DNA of 22,930 bases. Origin: a virus. A program made the translations under genes and the position numbers. Shown one piece after another: positions 1-8,021 of the stretch (position 1 is the stretch's first letter; each line of letters opens with the position of its first letter). The stretch covers positions 9,136-32,065 of the IMG/VR virus record IMGVR_UViG_3300000553_000189. One strand, given 5' to 3'. The notes beneath the pieces were generated by a model. That model ran no database searches. It worked only from the letters and a program-made list of their open reading frames with translations, and was not told the DNA's origin.

Positions 1-233
1 CCATTGAAGAAATTGGTTCTGTTATTAAGACTCATTTGCAAAGCAGTTGATTCAATGCGATCAAGAAAATGTTGTTTTCCTGCTCTTGTGCTGAAATCAA
101 TTACATACTGAGAAATCTCTGTCCAGTATGGGCTCGTTAAAGGAGCGGTATTTGAAGTCGTCAGAGTGTAACCTAATGAAACTGGATTGAATGCAACATA
201 CACTTTGACATTTGGTAACGATTGAATCGTCAT
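1..233 (-). CDS. Tail protein, N-terminal fragment (cut by window edge)
   Basis: The frame opens at an ATG at 233 and stays open to base 1, giving 77 complete residues that begin MTIQSLPNVKVYVAF. The ATG overlaps the previous gene's stop as TAATG, so translation is probably coupled. The segment with PYWTEISQYVIDF followed by RAGKQHFLDRIE resembles the start of minor or distal tail proteins of actinophages, where a short beta-rich stretch precedes a 'defined volume' repeat. Its place right after the tape measure and one small gene fits a distal tail or baseplate part. The rest lies outside the window, so the exact role is open. A competing longer frame at 97-315 on the same strand overlaps it but has no phage-like content. 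Confidence 0.7.
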   Translation of the reverse strand, partial: MTIQSLPNVKVYVAFNPVSLGYTLTTSNTAPLTSPYWTEISQYVIDFSTRAGKQHFLDRIESTALQMSLNNRTNFFN

Positions 234-481
234 TAGTTAAGCCGTCTCGTTTTATTTGTATTGAGAGTCGGTGGCTGTGTCTGATTATTGAGATGTTGAT
301 TCGCAACTTTTCCATAAAGATTACCGATTGATCGAACTTCTTTTGTTAATTCATTGCGAACTGCAAGCGCAATCATTTTGATAAACGCAGGATTGTCAGC
401 AAGGAATTGACCAATCGCATCTGCATCAATGTTGATAACAATCTCATCAACATTTCCCGAATGGAATGATCCGATGCTCAT
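233..481 (-). CDS. Small unrecognised protein after the tape measure (82 aa)
   Basis: I do not recognise this family. The protein begins MSIGSFHSGNVDEIVINID and is mixed: a short beta-like N-terminus, a probable amphipathic helix around residues 24-60 (AIGQFLADNPAFIKMIALAV), and a polar tail rich in Asn, Gln and Thr. No cysteines, membrane segment or signal peptide is seen. Its ATG overlaps the tape measure stop as ATGA and its own stop overlaps the next start as TAATG, so it belongs to the tail operon and is probably made with it. A small tail-tip or tape-measure-associated role is possible from position only. Confidence 0.75.
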   Translation of the reverse strand: MSIGSFHSGNVDEIVINIDADAIGQFLADNPAFIKMIALAVRNELTKEVRSIGNLYGKVANQHLNNQTQPPTLNTNKTRRLN

Positions 482-2124
482 GGCTTTGTCACAGTCACTT
501 TAACTGTTCCGTATGCACTAGTCGGCATTGTCTGAGCATTAATGCCGGGAAAGTTTTTGACTCCGGTGACTGATGTGACAGTTGGATTAATGATTGGAAC
601 TTTAGGAATTGCTGGCGATCCCGGCAAGATGCTAAGTAATTTATTTGCGGCACCAGTTATGACGTTGAGACTTAATGCGCCAACATCAACTGCGCCTTTT
701 AATTTATTTTGTTGCAATGTTGCGCTGGCATTTGCCCATTCAGTCGGTGTCACATTGCCTTTGCCAAGGTTCCAAATTGCTAACGCCGCCAAGACTGCGG
801 CTCCGATTGCAGTTCCAATAACGACTGCTGTTCCTGCCGCTATCTCTGCGCCAAATGCAGTTGCAATAGTTATCCCAACTTGCGCAAGTTTGCCAGCCAA
901 CATACCGGAGACTATTGCAGTTCCAATCATCCCAAAATTGCCCATGAATGATTTGTTATTAAGAAGCGCAATCGCTCCTTTCATCGCACCAGTAAAAATA
1001 GGAAGTAATTTTTGCCCAAGCGGAATCAATAAATCTTGAAGAGTCGAAGTGAAGTTTGCAATAACTCCGCTGGGTGTTGATAACCATTGAGAAAATGCAG
1101 ATTTAGTTGATCCTGTCTGATTCATTTTGTCTAGCATTGCGTTTAACTGAGGCAACTGTGTCATCAAACCTGCAAATGCTGGTCCTGCTTGGGCTCCAAA
1201 GATTTGTTGCATGAATGCGCCAATGCCTGCCGCCTTTTGAGATGATGTTGCATTCTTGTTCCATGCTTCATTCAACTGATTAAGAACAAGCAGCAGACCG
1301 CCCGGCTTTTGAATCTCATTTGCCATTGCTTGTTGATTAATGCCGACTTTCGCAAGAATGTTTGCTTGAGTCGTCAAATGCCCATTTGTCGTATACATCG
1401 GTTTTTCAAGTGCCGCCAAACCTGTTCTTAACATCAAAGTTGAGCGCATACCTGTCAAGTTTTCTTGAGCGAATCCTGCAAGTGCGACGGTTGATGTTTT
1501 CAGATCAACACCATAAGCGGCAAAGCCAGAAAGGATCTTGCCACTAAATGAATCTGCAAGATCTTGAGCAGTCAGTTTTGAGTTCTTGATTGCATTTGTA
1601 AAGATGTCCATCGTTGATGCAACGTCTGTAGTTCCCTTCATGTGTAATTTGTAAATACCCAAAGCGGCAGTCAAAGTATCGCTAAGATTTGCGTTTTCGG
1701 CTTTTGCAAACATCGCTGATGATCGAACAGCATCAGTTGATTGAGCAACGCTGAGACCTGCTTTGGCTGTTTGCGTGTATGCGCCAATGATTTCTGTTGC
1801 AGACGTAGCGGTTTCTTTTGAAACGGTCAGCGCAACTTTGCCAACTTCTTCAACTTGTGCTTTTGTCAAGTTTGATTGAAGCGCAAGTTTGTCTAATGCT
1901 TCGTTGTAATCAAATGCCAATTTTGTTGCGTATGCGCCAATGCCGGCGGCTCCCAGCAATGCAAAGTTAGTTATCTTTGCTCCGAGCGCACTTAATTTTG
2001 CAGAAGTGGCGGCTCCGGCTGATTGGATTTCTTCTGTCCCTTGCAAGATTTCATTTTTAGTCGCAGTGAACTCTTTGGCATTAGCCAAGATTTGAATAAC
2101 TACTGGTGGAAGAAAACCATCCAT
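478..2124 (-). CDS. Tail tape measure protein
   Basis: This 548-residue protein fixes tail length and is carried inside the tail tube. Residues about 80-270 carry the TP901-type tape measure core: alternating Ala/Thr/Ser-rich helices with an ATEIIGAYTQTAKAG-like segment, then a DIFTNAIKNSKLTAQDLADS segment and a LAGFAQENLTGMRS segment. Residues about 385-450 form a long hydrophobic, Gly/Ala-rich stretch (for example AGTAVVIGTAIGAAVLAALA) with probable membrane-active helices, as is common in siphophage tape measures. The length is short for the family, which implies a short tail of very roughly 80 nm if the usual 0.15 nm per residue holds. The ATG overlaps the upstream stop (TAATG) and the stop overlaps the following start (ATGA). 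It is the first long gene after the chaperone pair and gp10-like gene, the usual order. Confidence 0.93.
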   Translation of the reverse strand: MDGFLPPVVIQILANAKEFTATKNEILQGTEEIQSAGAATSAKLSALGAKITNFALLGAAGIGAYATKLAFDYNEALDKLALQSNLTKAQVEEVGKVALTVSKETATSATEIIGAYTQTAKAGLSVAQSTDAVRSSAMFAKAENANLSDTLTAALGIYKLHMKGTTDVASTMDIFTNAIKNSKLTAQDLADSFSGKILSGFAAYGVDLKTSTVALAGFAQENLTGMRSTLMLRTGLAALEKPMYTTNGHLTTQANILAKVGINQQAMANEIQKPGGLLLVLNQLNEAWNKNATSSQKAAGIGAFMQQIFGAQAGPAFAGLMTQLPQLNAMLDKMNQTGSTKSAFSQWLSTPSGVIANFTSTLQDLLIPLGQKLLPIFTGAMKGAIALLNNKSFMGNFGMIGTAIVSGMLAGKLAQVGITIATAFGAEIAAGTAVVIGTAIGAAVLAALAIWNLGKGNVTPTEWANASATLQQNKLKGAVDVGALSLNVITGAANKLLSILPGSPAIPKVPIINPTVTSVTGVKNFPGINAQTMPTSAYGTVKVTVTKP

Positions 2125-2579
2125 TATTTGCCTATCGCGTTGCGGTATTCCGAATTGTAAAGTTCAACAAGACGAGGCTTTGCTTCAATGAAGCCCGGGT
2201 ATAGATAGGGAAATGGGCGAGTCGTTACATGAACCTCTGTTCCCTTCTTAGTCGTGTATGAAGATGATCCGCCCAATTCGACTCTGCGACCATAAATCAT
2301 TGTTGGTCCCACGCTTGATTTCCATGATCCGGGCCCGACACGTGTGACATCTTTGACTTCAATCGAATCTCTTAAGTTGCCAGTTCTGCGAGTTGGTCGA
2401 GGTGGATTTGGCAAAGCATGAGTATCGCCTCTGAATTGTCTTTTGGCTGAATTAGCAATCAGAAGTCCGCCACGTTCAACAATTCTGCGAGATGCATTGT
2501 CAATTCTGAAAGTCATGTCTTCGAGAGCCTTGCCGAGTCCTTGAACTCCGCTTACTTTCATAACAATGTCCTCAGCCAT
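2124..2579 (-). CDS. HK97 gp10-like tail/neck protein
   Basis: This 151-residue protein matches the HK97-gp10-like family of tail completion or minor tail proteins. The characteristic pattern is visible: an N-terminal helical segment (LGKALEDMTFRIDNASRRIV), then GLLIANSAKRQF, then the Arg/Pro-rich RRTGNLRDSIEV segment around residues 64-75, then beta strands ending near EAKPRLVELYN. It has a single ATG at 2579 inside the end of the frameshifted chaperone reading frame, which runs 8 bases past this start. The family normally sits between head-tail connectors and tail tube; here it lies after the chaperones and directly before the tape measure, a slightly shifted order. Confidence 0.8.
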   Translation of the reverse strand: MAEDIVMKVSGVQGLGKALEDMTFRIDNASRRIVERGGLLIANSAKRQFRGDTHALPNPPRPTRRTGNLRDSIEVKDVTRVGPGSWKSSVGPTMIYGRRVELGGSSSYTTKKGTEVHVTTRPFPYLYPGFIEAKPRLVELYNSEYRNAIGK

Positions 2580-3164
2580 TTTGGATCTCTTTCACTATTC
2601 CATCTATTGTAAGCAACCAGTCAATGAGTTCGCTTGGCTCATTGAGGAACTCCTCATGCGAAGCATTGAACGTAGTCCGGTAACGGTATTCTCGAAAGTA
2701 AAATCCTACATCGCCATCAAGATCAACATCTTTGCCTTTTAAGGCGGATCGAAGTTTGTTTAGTTGTCGGTAGGCACTTTTGGGTCTGTCACACCATCCG
2801 GCGAAAACTCAGGTGTATTGCTGTATTCATTTGAGCAAAGAAGCGCAAGTTCTTGAAATAGCGAAGTCGGTAAATCTAATGCAGTATCAATAGTTGGCAA
2901 TTCGCCCCTAGACCATGATTTGACCATGCCAACAATCAATGCGGCTTGGTATGCATTGATTTTGTCTTGATCTTCTTCATCGAGTTGCGACCATTTATCC
3001 CATGTCGCCATGTCTGTTTCATCGAAACCTAATTTTTGCAATTTCATTGCCGTTGCTCCTGCGACCATGAATGCTCTGCCGATAGTTCGATTTGTTCGTT
3101 CTGAAATCTCATTTCGAGAATACAGAATTGCTGAATCGCCGTTTGATAATTCTATTGCTGGCAT
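2572..3164 (-). CDS. Tail assembly chaperone, -1 frameshift product (GT-like)
   Basis: The frame 0 chaperone continues by a -1 shift at CCCAAAA (2784 to 2778). The -1 frame is open from just after a TGA near 2810 to a TGA at 2574-2572 and adds 68 residues to the first 129, giving 197. The added part reads SAYRQLNKLRSALKGKDVDL and onwards, and ends with a helical PSELIDWLLTIDGIVKEIQ segment like the T domain of other phage chaperone fusions. Zero-frame codons at the site are CCA AAA, so both tRNAs can re-pair after slipping. The otherwise unexplained 180 bases between the chaperone and gp10-like genes are fully accounted for by this extension. The fusion is known in lambda-like tails to link tape measure and tube protein; that it happens here is inferred from sequence. 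Confidence 0.82.
2760..3164 (-). CDS. Tail assembly chaperone, unshifted product (G-like)
   Basis: This 134-residue acidic, helical protein starts MPAIELSNGDSAILYSRNEI and has the fold pattern of siphophage tail assembly chaperones that coat the tape measure before the tail tube polymerises. It follows the tail tube gene and precedes the tape measure, the canonical location. A strong ribosome site (AAGGGGAG) lies three bases before the ATG. The frame ends in TAA at 2762-2760, but seven codons upstream of that stop is a slippery heptamer that lets some ribosomes continue in the -1 frame. This unshifted product should be the abundant form. Confidence 0.85.
   Translation of the reverse strand: MPAIELSNGDSAILYSRNEISERTNRTIGRAFMVAGATAMKLQKLGFDETDMATWDKWSQLDEEDQDKINAYQAALIVGMVKSWSRGELPTIDTALDLPTSLFQELALLCSNEYSNTPEFSPDGVTDPKVPTDN
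2778..2784 (-). promoter_or_regulatory. Programmed -1 frameshift site CCCAAAA
   Basis: On the minus strand the heptamer is C CCA AAA in the chaperone reading frame, an exact X XXY YYZ pattern. It lies 15 bases before the frame 0 stop codon, within the region where both the 0 and -1 frames are open. I did not identify a convincing downstream pseudoknot or an upstream Shine-Dalgarno stimulator. Confidence 0.85.
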
Positions 3165-3181
3165 GTTCTCCCCTTAGTTAA

Positions 3182-4294
3182 TTAATAGCCGGTTTGGTAA
3201 GCAGTTGAAATTGAATTGACAGTCGTTGTCACGATTGGCGAGTATCCCAAGTAACCAGTTCCTGAAGGAACATCAGCAGTATTCGCATTTGCGGTGAATG
3301 CAACTTCTACTTCTGTGTATTCCTTACCTCTCGTTCGTTTTACATCGTGGAACTGAGCCGAAGATGTTTGGAATGAAATTGAATGATTCGTATTTGGGTT
3401 TGTCAAAGTAATGACAACTGGCTCAGGTGAACGATTCAATGCAAATGCAGAACTCGTAATTGTTCCGCTTGAGTATGCAGAAGGAGTTGAGAAAGTATCT
3501 GCATTGCTACTGATAACGGCTGTAAACTTTCCTGTCACTTCTACTGGTCCAGCAAAGTTTGTGTATGGTCCCTGTCCGCCCATTGTAAAAATGCTTTGAG
3601 TTTTGCGCTCAATTTTCAATTCACCTGAAGCAATGTAATTGTATGTAGTTCCATTAATAGTGATTGTTGTATCCCAAGCAGGGATCAACTGCTCACCAGT
3701 TTCTTCAAGGTAATTGAATGAACTTTGAAATACAGAAGGTAGCGATGAGGTCGAGGTTGTTGAGACGTAAGGATTAGCAAAGAACTTGATAGTTGCATCT
3801 GCGGCGGCCTCGGCTCCAAAAGTCATTGCAAGGTTGTCTGCTTGTGCGCCTGTCATGTAGAAATAATTTGCGCCATCGAAATCAACGATTGTGTATGAAA
3901 GTGGCTGAGATCCAGAAGTCGAATCATTGTAAAGACCAATCTTGTGAGAGTAGGGTCCTGCTCCGGTGACGATGTCATTGCCACCAAGAACTGATGTCAG
4001 CAGTTGAGGGAATGTGTCTGCATAAAGATAAAACTTTGCATCGTATTCATCATGACGAACGCTTTGAACTTGGTCATAGACCATTGCTGGCGATCCTCGG
4101 AATGCTTCATCACGAAGAAATGTCTGCATTGGAGTGATTTGAGGTGTTGTAACCGGAATGTAAAGAGGCGCATAGTTTCCAGCACCGCCAGTTGTCGTGG
4201 TTCCTCGAGTCGGTGTTGTTACGCCGGCGGCAAGATTCGCTTCGAGAGCAAGACCGAAATAACTATTGGCGGATAAGTAAGCGTTTTGGGTCAT
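3182..4294 (-). CDS. Major tail tube protein
   Basis: The 370-residue protein starts MTQNAYLSANSYFGLALE and is rich in Thr, Ser, Gly and aromatic residues with beta-strand periodicity, typical of siphophage tail tube proteins. A conserved-looking early motif runs through ITPMQTFLRDEAFRGSP at about residues 53-69 and later strands include GELKIERKTQSIFT and GPVEVTGKFTAVI. The C-terminal part (about 285-370), with a VVITLTNPN strand and a KRTRGKEYTEVEVAF strand, may be a separate beta sandwich domain. It sits just before the chaperone pair, the usual place. Its ATG overlaps the preceding stop (ATGA). It is long for a minimal tube protein, which supports an extra surface domain. Confidence 0.85.
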   Translation of the reverse strand: MTQNAYLSANSYFGLALEANLAAGVTTPTRGTTTTGGAGNYAPLYIPVTTPQITPMQTFLRDEAFRGSPAMVYDQVQSVRHDEYDAKFYLYADTFPQLLTSVLGGNDIVTGAGPYSHKIGLYNDSTSGSQPLSYTIVDFDGANYFYMTGAQADNLAMTFGAEAAADATIKFFANPYVSTTSTSSLPSVFQSSFNYLEETGEQLIPAWDTTITINGTTYNYIASGELKIERKTQSIFTMGGQGPYTNFAGPVEVTGKFTAVISSNADTFSTPSAYSSGTITSSAFALNRSPEPVVITLTNPNTNHSISFQTSSAQFHDVKRTRGKEYTEVEVAFTANANTADVPSGTGYLGYSPIVTTTVNSISTAYQTGY

Positions 4295-4542
4295 TCTGAT
4301 TCCTTAGTGGTTGATGGGTCTGCTTCTGCGATTGCGGGCTCAGAAACGGCTTCTGGGGCTGTCTCAGGGGATTTTGATACTGACTTCGCTATTTTCTCAG
4401 CGACTTGGATCTCCCATCGACCATCAGCAGGATCATTAGCAAGTTCGTAAGTCTTGCCAGCCTCAGCGACGAGGACTCCGGCATCATGAATGATGTGAGG
4501 GTAGGTGCGCTTTACTGAATCAATGTATTTGAATAGCGACAT
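4291..4542 (-). CDS. Small head-tail region protein (83 aa)
   Basis: I do not recognise a named family. The N-terminal half (MSLFKYIDSVKRTYPHIIHD to ADGRWEIQVAEKI, residues 1-52) looks folded, while residues 53-83 are an acidic, Ala/Glu/Pro/Ser-rich tail that is probably disordered. A good ribosome site (TTAGGAG, five bases before ATG) supports the start. It lies between the tail terminator-like gene and the tube gene and overlaps the tube start by four bases. Small proteins at this place in related phages are often of unknown structural role. Confidence 0.75.
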   Translation of the reverse strand: MSLFKYIDSVKRTYPHIIHDAGVLVAEAGKTYELANDPADGRWEIQVAEKIAKSVSKSPETAPEAVSEPAIAEADPSTTKESE

Positions 4543-4549
4543 CGTTCTC

Positions 4550-5071
4550 CTAAGTATCCAAAATCTCTACAACTGAAACTCTAACAGAGGAGTAGATTTG
4601 AGTCACGCTGGCTCCTCCATTTAGCAAACGAGGATAGTACGAAGTTACATCAATGTCATCTCCGCCGGGGAATACTCCCTCACCCCATTGAAAAATAGGA
4701 AATGGTTTGCCTTCTGTCCCTGCTGTTCGATCTGCCCTAATCGCTAAGACCAAAGCATCAAGAAATGTCTCATTGTCAAAGCCGGCATCTTCCGCCTTAC
4801 GTCTTGAAGATCGCATGAAACAATCAAGAACCATGCGGTATTCAACTGCCTTGCGCCCATTATGCGGTCCACCAAGTGCAATTCGCTTTTCGGTTTCTCG
4901 TTCGATGTATAGATAAATGATTGCGCCAGATGTATGCCCCGGATCCTCGCCAGCATAAAACTCCATTTCAGGAGTGAACTTGGCAGGGAATGGTTTGACA
5001 GTCGAAAGGAATGGGATCTCTGCCCCGACAAGATAATTGTAAATCTGTTCTCGAACAGTTGCTCTCGACAT
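4550..5071 (-). CDS. Probable tail terminator or head-tail joining protein
   Basis: The 173-residue protein starts MSRATVREQIYNYLVGAEIP. This opening, a short helix that leads into a beta sheet with IIYLYIERETEKRIALGG and a later YRMVLDCFMRSSRRKAEDAG helix region, is the general layout of tail terminator or minor tail U-like proteins, which cap the tail tube and join it to the head. Position between connector and tube genes agrees. It has no motif that proves the role, so a head-completion protein is the main alternative. Its ATG shares a base with the stop of the previous gene (TAATG). Confidence 0.6.
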   Translation of the reverse strand: MSRATVREQIYNYLVGAEIPFLSTVKPFPAKFTPEMEFYAGEDPGHTSGAIIYLYIERETEKRIALGGPHNGRKAVEYRMVLDCFMRSSRRKAEDAGFDNETFLDALVLAIRADRTAGTEGKPFPIFQWGEGVFPGGDDIDVTSYYPRLLNGGASVTQIYSSVRVSVVEILDT

Positions 5072-6000
5072 TAACTACGAGCCCAAACGATGCGGTATTG
5101 ATCGAGAAGGTCGTAGGCGGCCATCATGTCTTCGGCAGAAGATTGAGCCTTTGGAGTTACTGCTGATGGTTCACCAAGTTCATTAATAATTAAGCCACCT
5201 TGACCTCGTTGCTTAACAAGAGCAACTACAAAGTGAATTACTGCTTGTTTTATAGTTGCTGGCATTGCTGAGAAATTAACTCCTCGCCCATGCTTGAACT
5301 TTGTTGGGTTGACCAAAGGAACAGTCGTGCTTCCAAATACGAAAGAAGAATCGACTTGAACATACTCATCAAGCATCCCATCCCAGATTGTCATGTTCAT
5401 ACCCGGGAAGATTCCTGTCGAATCATTGATAGTGATTTCAGTCGATCCAGCAGGCATGACATCAGTCGTAAATGAGTTTGCCCAACCATTGATGTATGTC
5501 CATTCAGCAAATAATTCTGCATCAGGAGCCCAATTACCGCCAGCGATTGTTATTGGTCCGACAGAAAGTCCGATTGAAGATGCATACGTCACGATAAATT
5601 GCTCTCGTTCGATTGAGCAAGTATCAGGTGTGATGGTCACGTCATACAGTCCTTGTCCGGGTCCCCAGCCAATCATGAAATTAGTGACAGCAAGAATTGG
5701 GGTGAAATACGGATTGATGATGACTTGTCCCAAGCGATTTGGGCGATAGCGACCATTTTCAGTATTGTAAGTTGCATTCAAGGATCCGTATTGACCCATG
5801 CAATGAAGGTCTGCCATTGCAGATGCTCGAACAATCAATTCAGTAAGCGAGCGATCTTGAACGGCGGCGGATCCATTCTCGACAAGATTTGAAAAATCAA
5901 CTGCTGATGCTGTTGCAGAAAACTTAACTTCTTCAAGTGAGACATAAGGCTCGATTCGACCTGATTGGAGGATCCATGAAGCGGTTGCCATGTTACTCAT
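5071..6000 (-). CDS. Head-tail connector or head-associated protein (309 aa)
   Basis: This protein starts MSNMATASWILQSGRIEPYV and lies directly between the capsid region and the tail terminator-like gene. Features seen are a helical N-terminal part around residues 45-65 (AAVQDRSLTELIVRASAMAD), a beta-rich middle with GSTEITINDSTGIFPGMNMT and YVQVDS typical of phage particle proteins, and a helical C-terminus (IKQAVIHFVVALVKQRGQGG, then AEDMMAAYDLLDQYRIVWAR). The C-terminal helices recall head-tail adaptor proteins of the gp6/gp15 kind, enlarged by an extra beta domain. I cannot assign it more closely. The start overlaps the preceding gene by eight bases; a second ATG three codons later is possible. 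Confidence 0.6.
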   Translation of the reverse strand: MSNMATASWILQSGRIEPYVSLEEVKFSATASAVDFSNLVENGSAAVQDRSLTELIVRASAMADLHCMGQYGSLNATYNTENGRYRPNRLGQVIINPYFTPILAVTNFMIGWGPGQGLYDVTITPDTCSIEREQFIVTYASSIGLSVGPITIAGGNWAPDAELFAEWTYINGWANSFTTDVMPAGSTEITINDSTGIFPGMNMTIWDGMLDEYVQVDSSFVFGSTTVPLVNPTKFKHGRGVNFSAMPATIKQAVIHFVVALVKQRGQGGLIINELGEPSAVTPKAQSSAEDMMAAYDLLDQYRIVWARS

Positions 6001-6259
6001 CAGATGATCCTTCTGCTATTAGTTCAGTCCCCCCACATTTACCACACTTGTCTCGATAAAGTCCGATGAAATTGCATGCTTTACAGATCCAACCATTTGT
6101 ATTTCGAAATGTAATACCAGCCACAGCAAAGTCTCCTGATTTTTTAAGAAGAGTCGCTTCTGGTCCCGACACATTGAATGTGCCATCTTTCGAGCGATTG
6201 ATTACTTTATTCCCGACCTCAACTTGTTGAAGTCCTCTGTCACTACCTACGAGTCTCAT
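5993..6259 (-). CDS. Small zinc-ribbon protein (88 aa)
   Basis: I choose the ATG at 6259 (MRLVGSDRGLQQVEV) because an AGGGAG ribosome site lies nine bases before it. The longer open frame from 6325 would begin inside a strong hairpin and read through it. The C-terminal part has a clear four-cysteine zinc-binding pattern, WICKACNFIGLYRDKCGKCGG at about residues 58-78, a rubredoxin-like knuckle pair. The N-terminal part is beta-like and Val/Gly/Asn-rich. Location between the capsid and connector genes suggests a head-related or a cleaved accessory protein. No named family is recognised. Confidence 0.75.
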   Translation of the reverse strand: MRLVGSDRGLQQVEVGNKVINRSKDGTFNVSGPEATLLKKSGDFAVAGITFRNTNGWICKACNFIGLYRDKCGKCGGTELIAEGSSDE

Positions 6260-6274
6260 GGATCCATTCTCCCT

Positions 6275-6322
6275 TAAATAGAGAAACGGTGCAAGGGTCA
6301 GGGGAGGCAAACCCTTGCACCG
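6275..6322 (-). terminator. Terminator-like hairpin after the major capsid gene
   Basis: On the minus strand a perfect 12-base stem, CGGTGCAAGGGT pairing with ACCCTTGCACCG, has a 12-base loop and is followed by TTTCTCTATTT. It begins about 50 bases after the capsid stop. The strong G+C-rich stem in an A+T-rich context fits an intrinsic terminator or partial attenuator. The T tract is broken, so some transcripts probably read into the connector and tail genes. Confidence 0.7.
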
Positions 6323-6371
6323 CATTCTCTAGTGCTAAACGATTACTCGATTAGCGATGTTGTACCAATCG

Positions 6372-8018
6372 TTATGAAACGATGTTGGTGATCGCACCAC
6401 TCCACGCAGGGGCGCGGAATGCGAGTGTTCCGTACTGGTATGTGCTGATGTCCCAACTGAGTTGGATCTGTGGCCATTCCAATACGATCATGTCCTGAAC
6501 GTTAACTACCTGAACAGTCTCAGAAACTCCTGAGTCTGGGAAAGGAAGTGTCTTGCTGTGAATCAAAGCAACACCAGCAGGCATGTATGGGTGAGCAACA
6601 ACGTCAACCATCTTGCCTGTTGATTCATTCTGAATCGCAGTTACGACTGAACCGATTGTGATTCCATCGCTTCCTGTCTGGTAGTTCAAGCGGTATCCGG
6701 TAGGAGTTCCTTCCTGCTGAATGCTGGCCGCCAATGACTTACGAATTGATGCAGTCGTAAGAATCATGTCTGGGTCAGCAATAACTGAGGAGTAGAGATC
6801 ATAGAAGATCGTCTGGAAGTCATTGCCCGGTACTGCTGTGTTCAATGGTCCGTTCAACTGAGTCACCGCTCCTGCAAGCGCAGGGTTAGTAAGAGTTGAA
6901 ACAAAGCCAGAGTATCCAAGTGGGTTTCCTGATCCATTGTCAGCAGATGTTGATGGCAGAGCCGATACAACTGCAAACACAGAAGGAGAGTCACCATTGC
7001 TTAGAACAGTTGTTCCCTTATAGATAGAAGTTCCATCAACGTAAGTGTTTACGGCAATAGTTCCTACTGGGATGCTGTTAATTGTCAAAGCAACACCCTC
7101 ACCTGATGATGTTGAAACCGTTCCAGCAGAAATAGCCTGCGATTCACCAGCAGAAGATGAGAATGTAACGTAAACATCTGCACCTGACTGAGATGGCATG
7201 CCACTTGATGATGGAAGTGAAACTGCGCTTGCGCTTGCAGTTACACCAGCAATGCTGGTGACAACTGAGTTTGCGTTCAGCATGTTGCGTTCTTCTCCGA
7301 GCATGTGAGCCCAGATAGTTGAAGTGTGCGACAACTGACGAAGATCGGTGTAACCCTGACCAGCAAATTGCGCTGTCAAGTCAACCTGGTCAGAAACACC
7401 TTGGTTAACGTGAGACAGAACAATCTTGTCTGCGGCGTATTCGATCTTGCTTGGGCGGTTAAGCGTTACAGGTCCGAACTGAGCAGTTGTGCCAGTTGGG
7501 TTGAAGAACGTACTCATGTTTGGTACGCCACCTGTGTTCGAGTTTGTCACACCAAGGATGCGGCGGAACTCGTATGCCTGACCAATTCCACCGATGCGGC
7601 TTGTTGAGTTACGAAGAATGAATGAGCGAGGAACAAGAAGTGCCAATGCTGGTTCAAGGTCGTAAGGAACAAGACCAGTAACACCAGAGGTCGAGTTGTC
7701 AAGAGGGTTAGTAAGTGTCCACTCTGATCCAGCCTTAGTTACATCGCTGACACGATCAAGTGCAGATGTGATGTCACCAAGTTGTTCAGCAGACATTCCT
7801 TTTGTTACGAGGTCACGGATTTCACCAATGCGCTCAGAAACAGAAGCAGACTTTTCCAACTTGTTGCCACGAAACTGAACTGTTCCAGTCTTTGCGGCTC
7901 GAATTGAATTGGTCTGGCAAACGCTGAGTGCTGATTTGTATGCCTCGAAACGATCAATGCGCTGTTCAGCAGGAAGTCCGCCAAACAACTGATCTAATGA
8001 TGGGGCTGTAAATGCCAT
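6372..8018 (-). CDS. Major capsid protein, HK97 fold with inserted beta domain
   Basis: The 548-residue protein begins MAFTAPSLDQLFGGLPAEQR and follows the protease-scaffold gene. Residues 1-110 are helical and charged, resembling a delta or scaffold-like N-terminal segment. A GLVPYDLEPALALLVPRSFI stretch (about 115-135) and the GIGQAYEFRRILGVTN segment match the start of HK97-type capsid domains; C-terminal parts include DMIVLEWPQIQLSW and YGTLAFRAPAWSG. Between about residues 255 and 375 is a Ser/Gly/Thr/Val-rich stretch (for example GADVYVTFSSSAGESQ, TINSIPVGTIAVNTYVDG) that looks like an Ig- or fibronectin-III-type domain inserted in the capsid fold. The ATG is nine bases after an AGGAG, which is itself part of a small inverted repeat. 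Confidence 0.9.
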   Translation of the reverse strand: MAFTAPSLDQLFGGLPAEQRIDRFEAYKSALSVCQTNSIRAAKTGTVQFRGNKLEKSASVSERIGEIRDLVTKGMSAEQLGDITSALDRVSDVTKAGSEWTLTNPLDNSTSGVTGLVPYDLEPALALLVPRSFILRNSTSRIGGIGQAYEFRRILGVTNSNTGGVPNMSTFFNPTGTTAQFGPVTLNRPSKIEYAADKIVLSHVNQGVSDQVDLTAQFAGQGYTDLRQLSHTSTIWAHMLGEERNMLNANSVVTSIAGVTASASAVSLPSSSGMPSQSGADVYVTFSSSAGESQAISAGTVSTSSGEGVALTINSIPVGTIAVNTYVDGTSIYKGTTVLSNGDSPSVFAVVSALPSTSADNGSGNPLGYSGFVSTLTNPALAGAVTQLNGPLNTAVPGNDFQTIFYDLYSSVIADPDMILTTASIRKSLAASIQQEGTPTGYRLNYQTGSDGITIGSVVTAIQNESTGKMVDVVAHPYMPAGVALIHSKTLPFPDSGVSETVQVVNVQDMIVLEWPQIQLSWDISTYQYGTLAFRAPAWSGAITNIVS

Positions 8019-8021
8019 TGT

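Noticed and set aside
97-315. Minus-strand frame of 72 codons at the left end
   Set aside because: It overlaps two better frames of the tail operon that are joined by TAATG and ATGA; its sequence is Cys/His/Arg-rich with no phage-like pattern.
542-1039. Plus-strand frame of 165 codons opposite the tape measure
   Set aside because: It is the complement of a clear coding gene, its product is a low-complexity Pro/Ala/Ile/Val string, and there is no ribosome site. The same holds for the other plus-strand frames, such as 11043-11504, 19808-20242 and 9743-10159.
5993-6325. Longer 110-residue version of the zinc-ribbon gene
   Set aside because: The added 22 residues are encoded by the terminator-like hairpin and there is no ribosome site before 6325, whereas the ATG at 6259 has AGGGAG.
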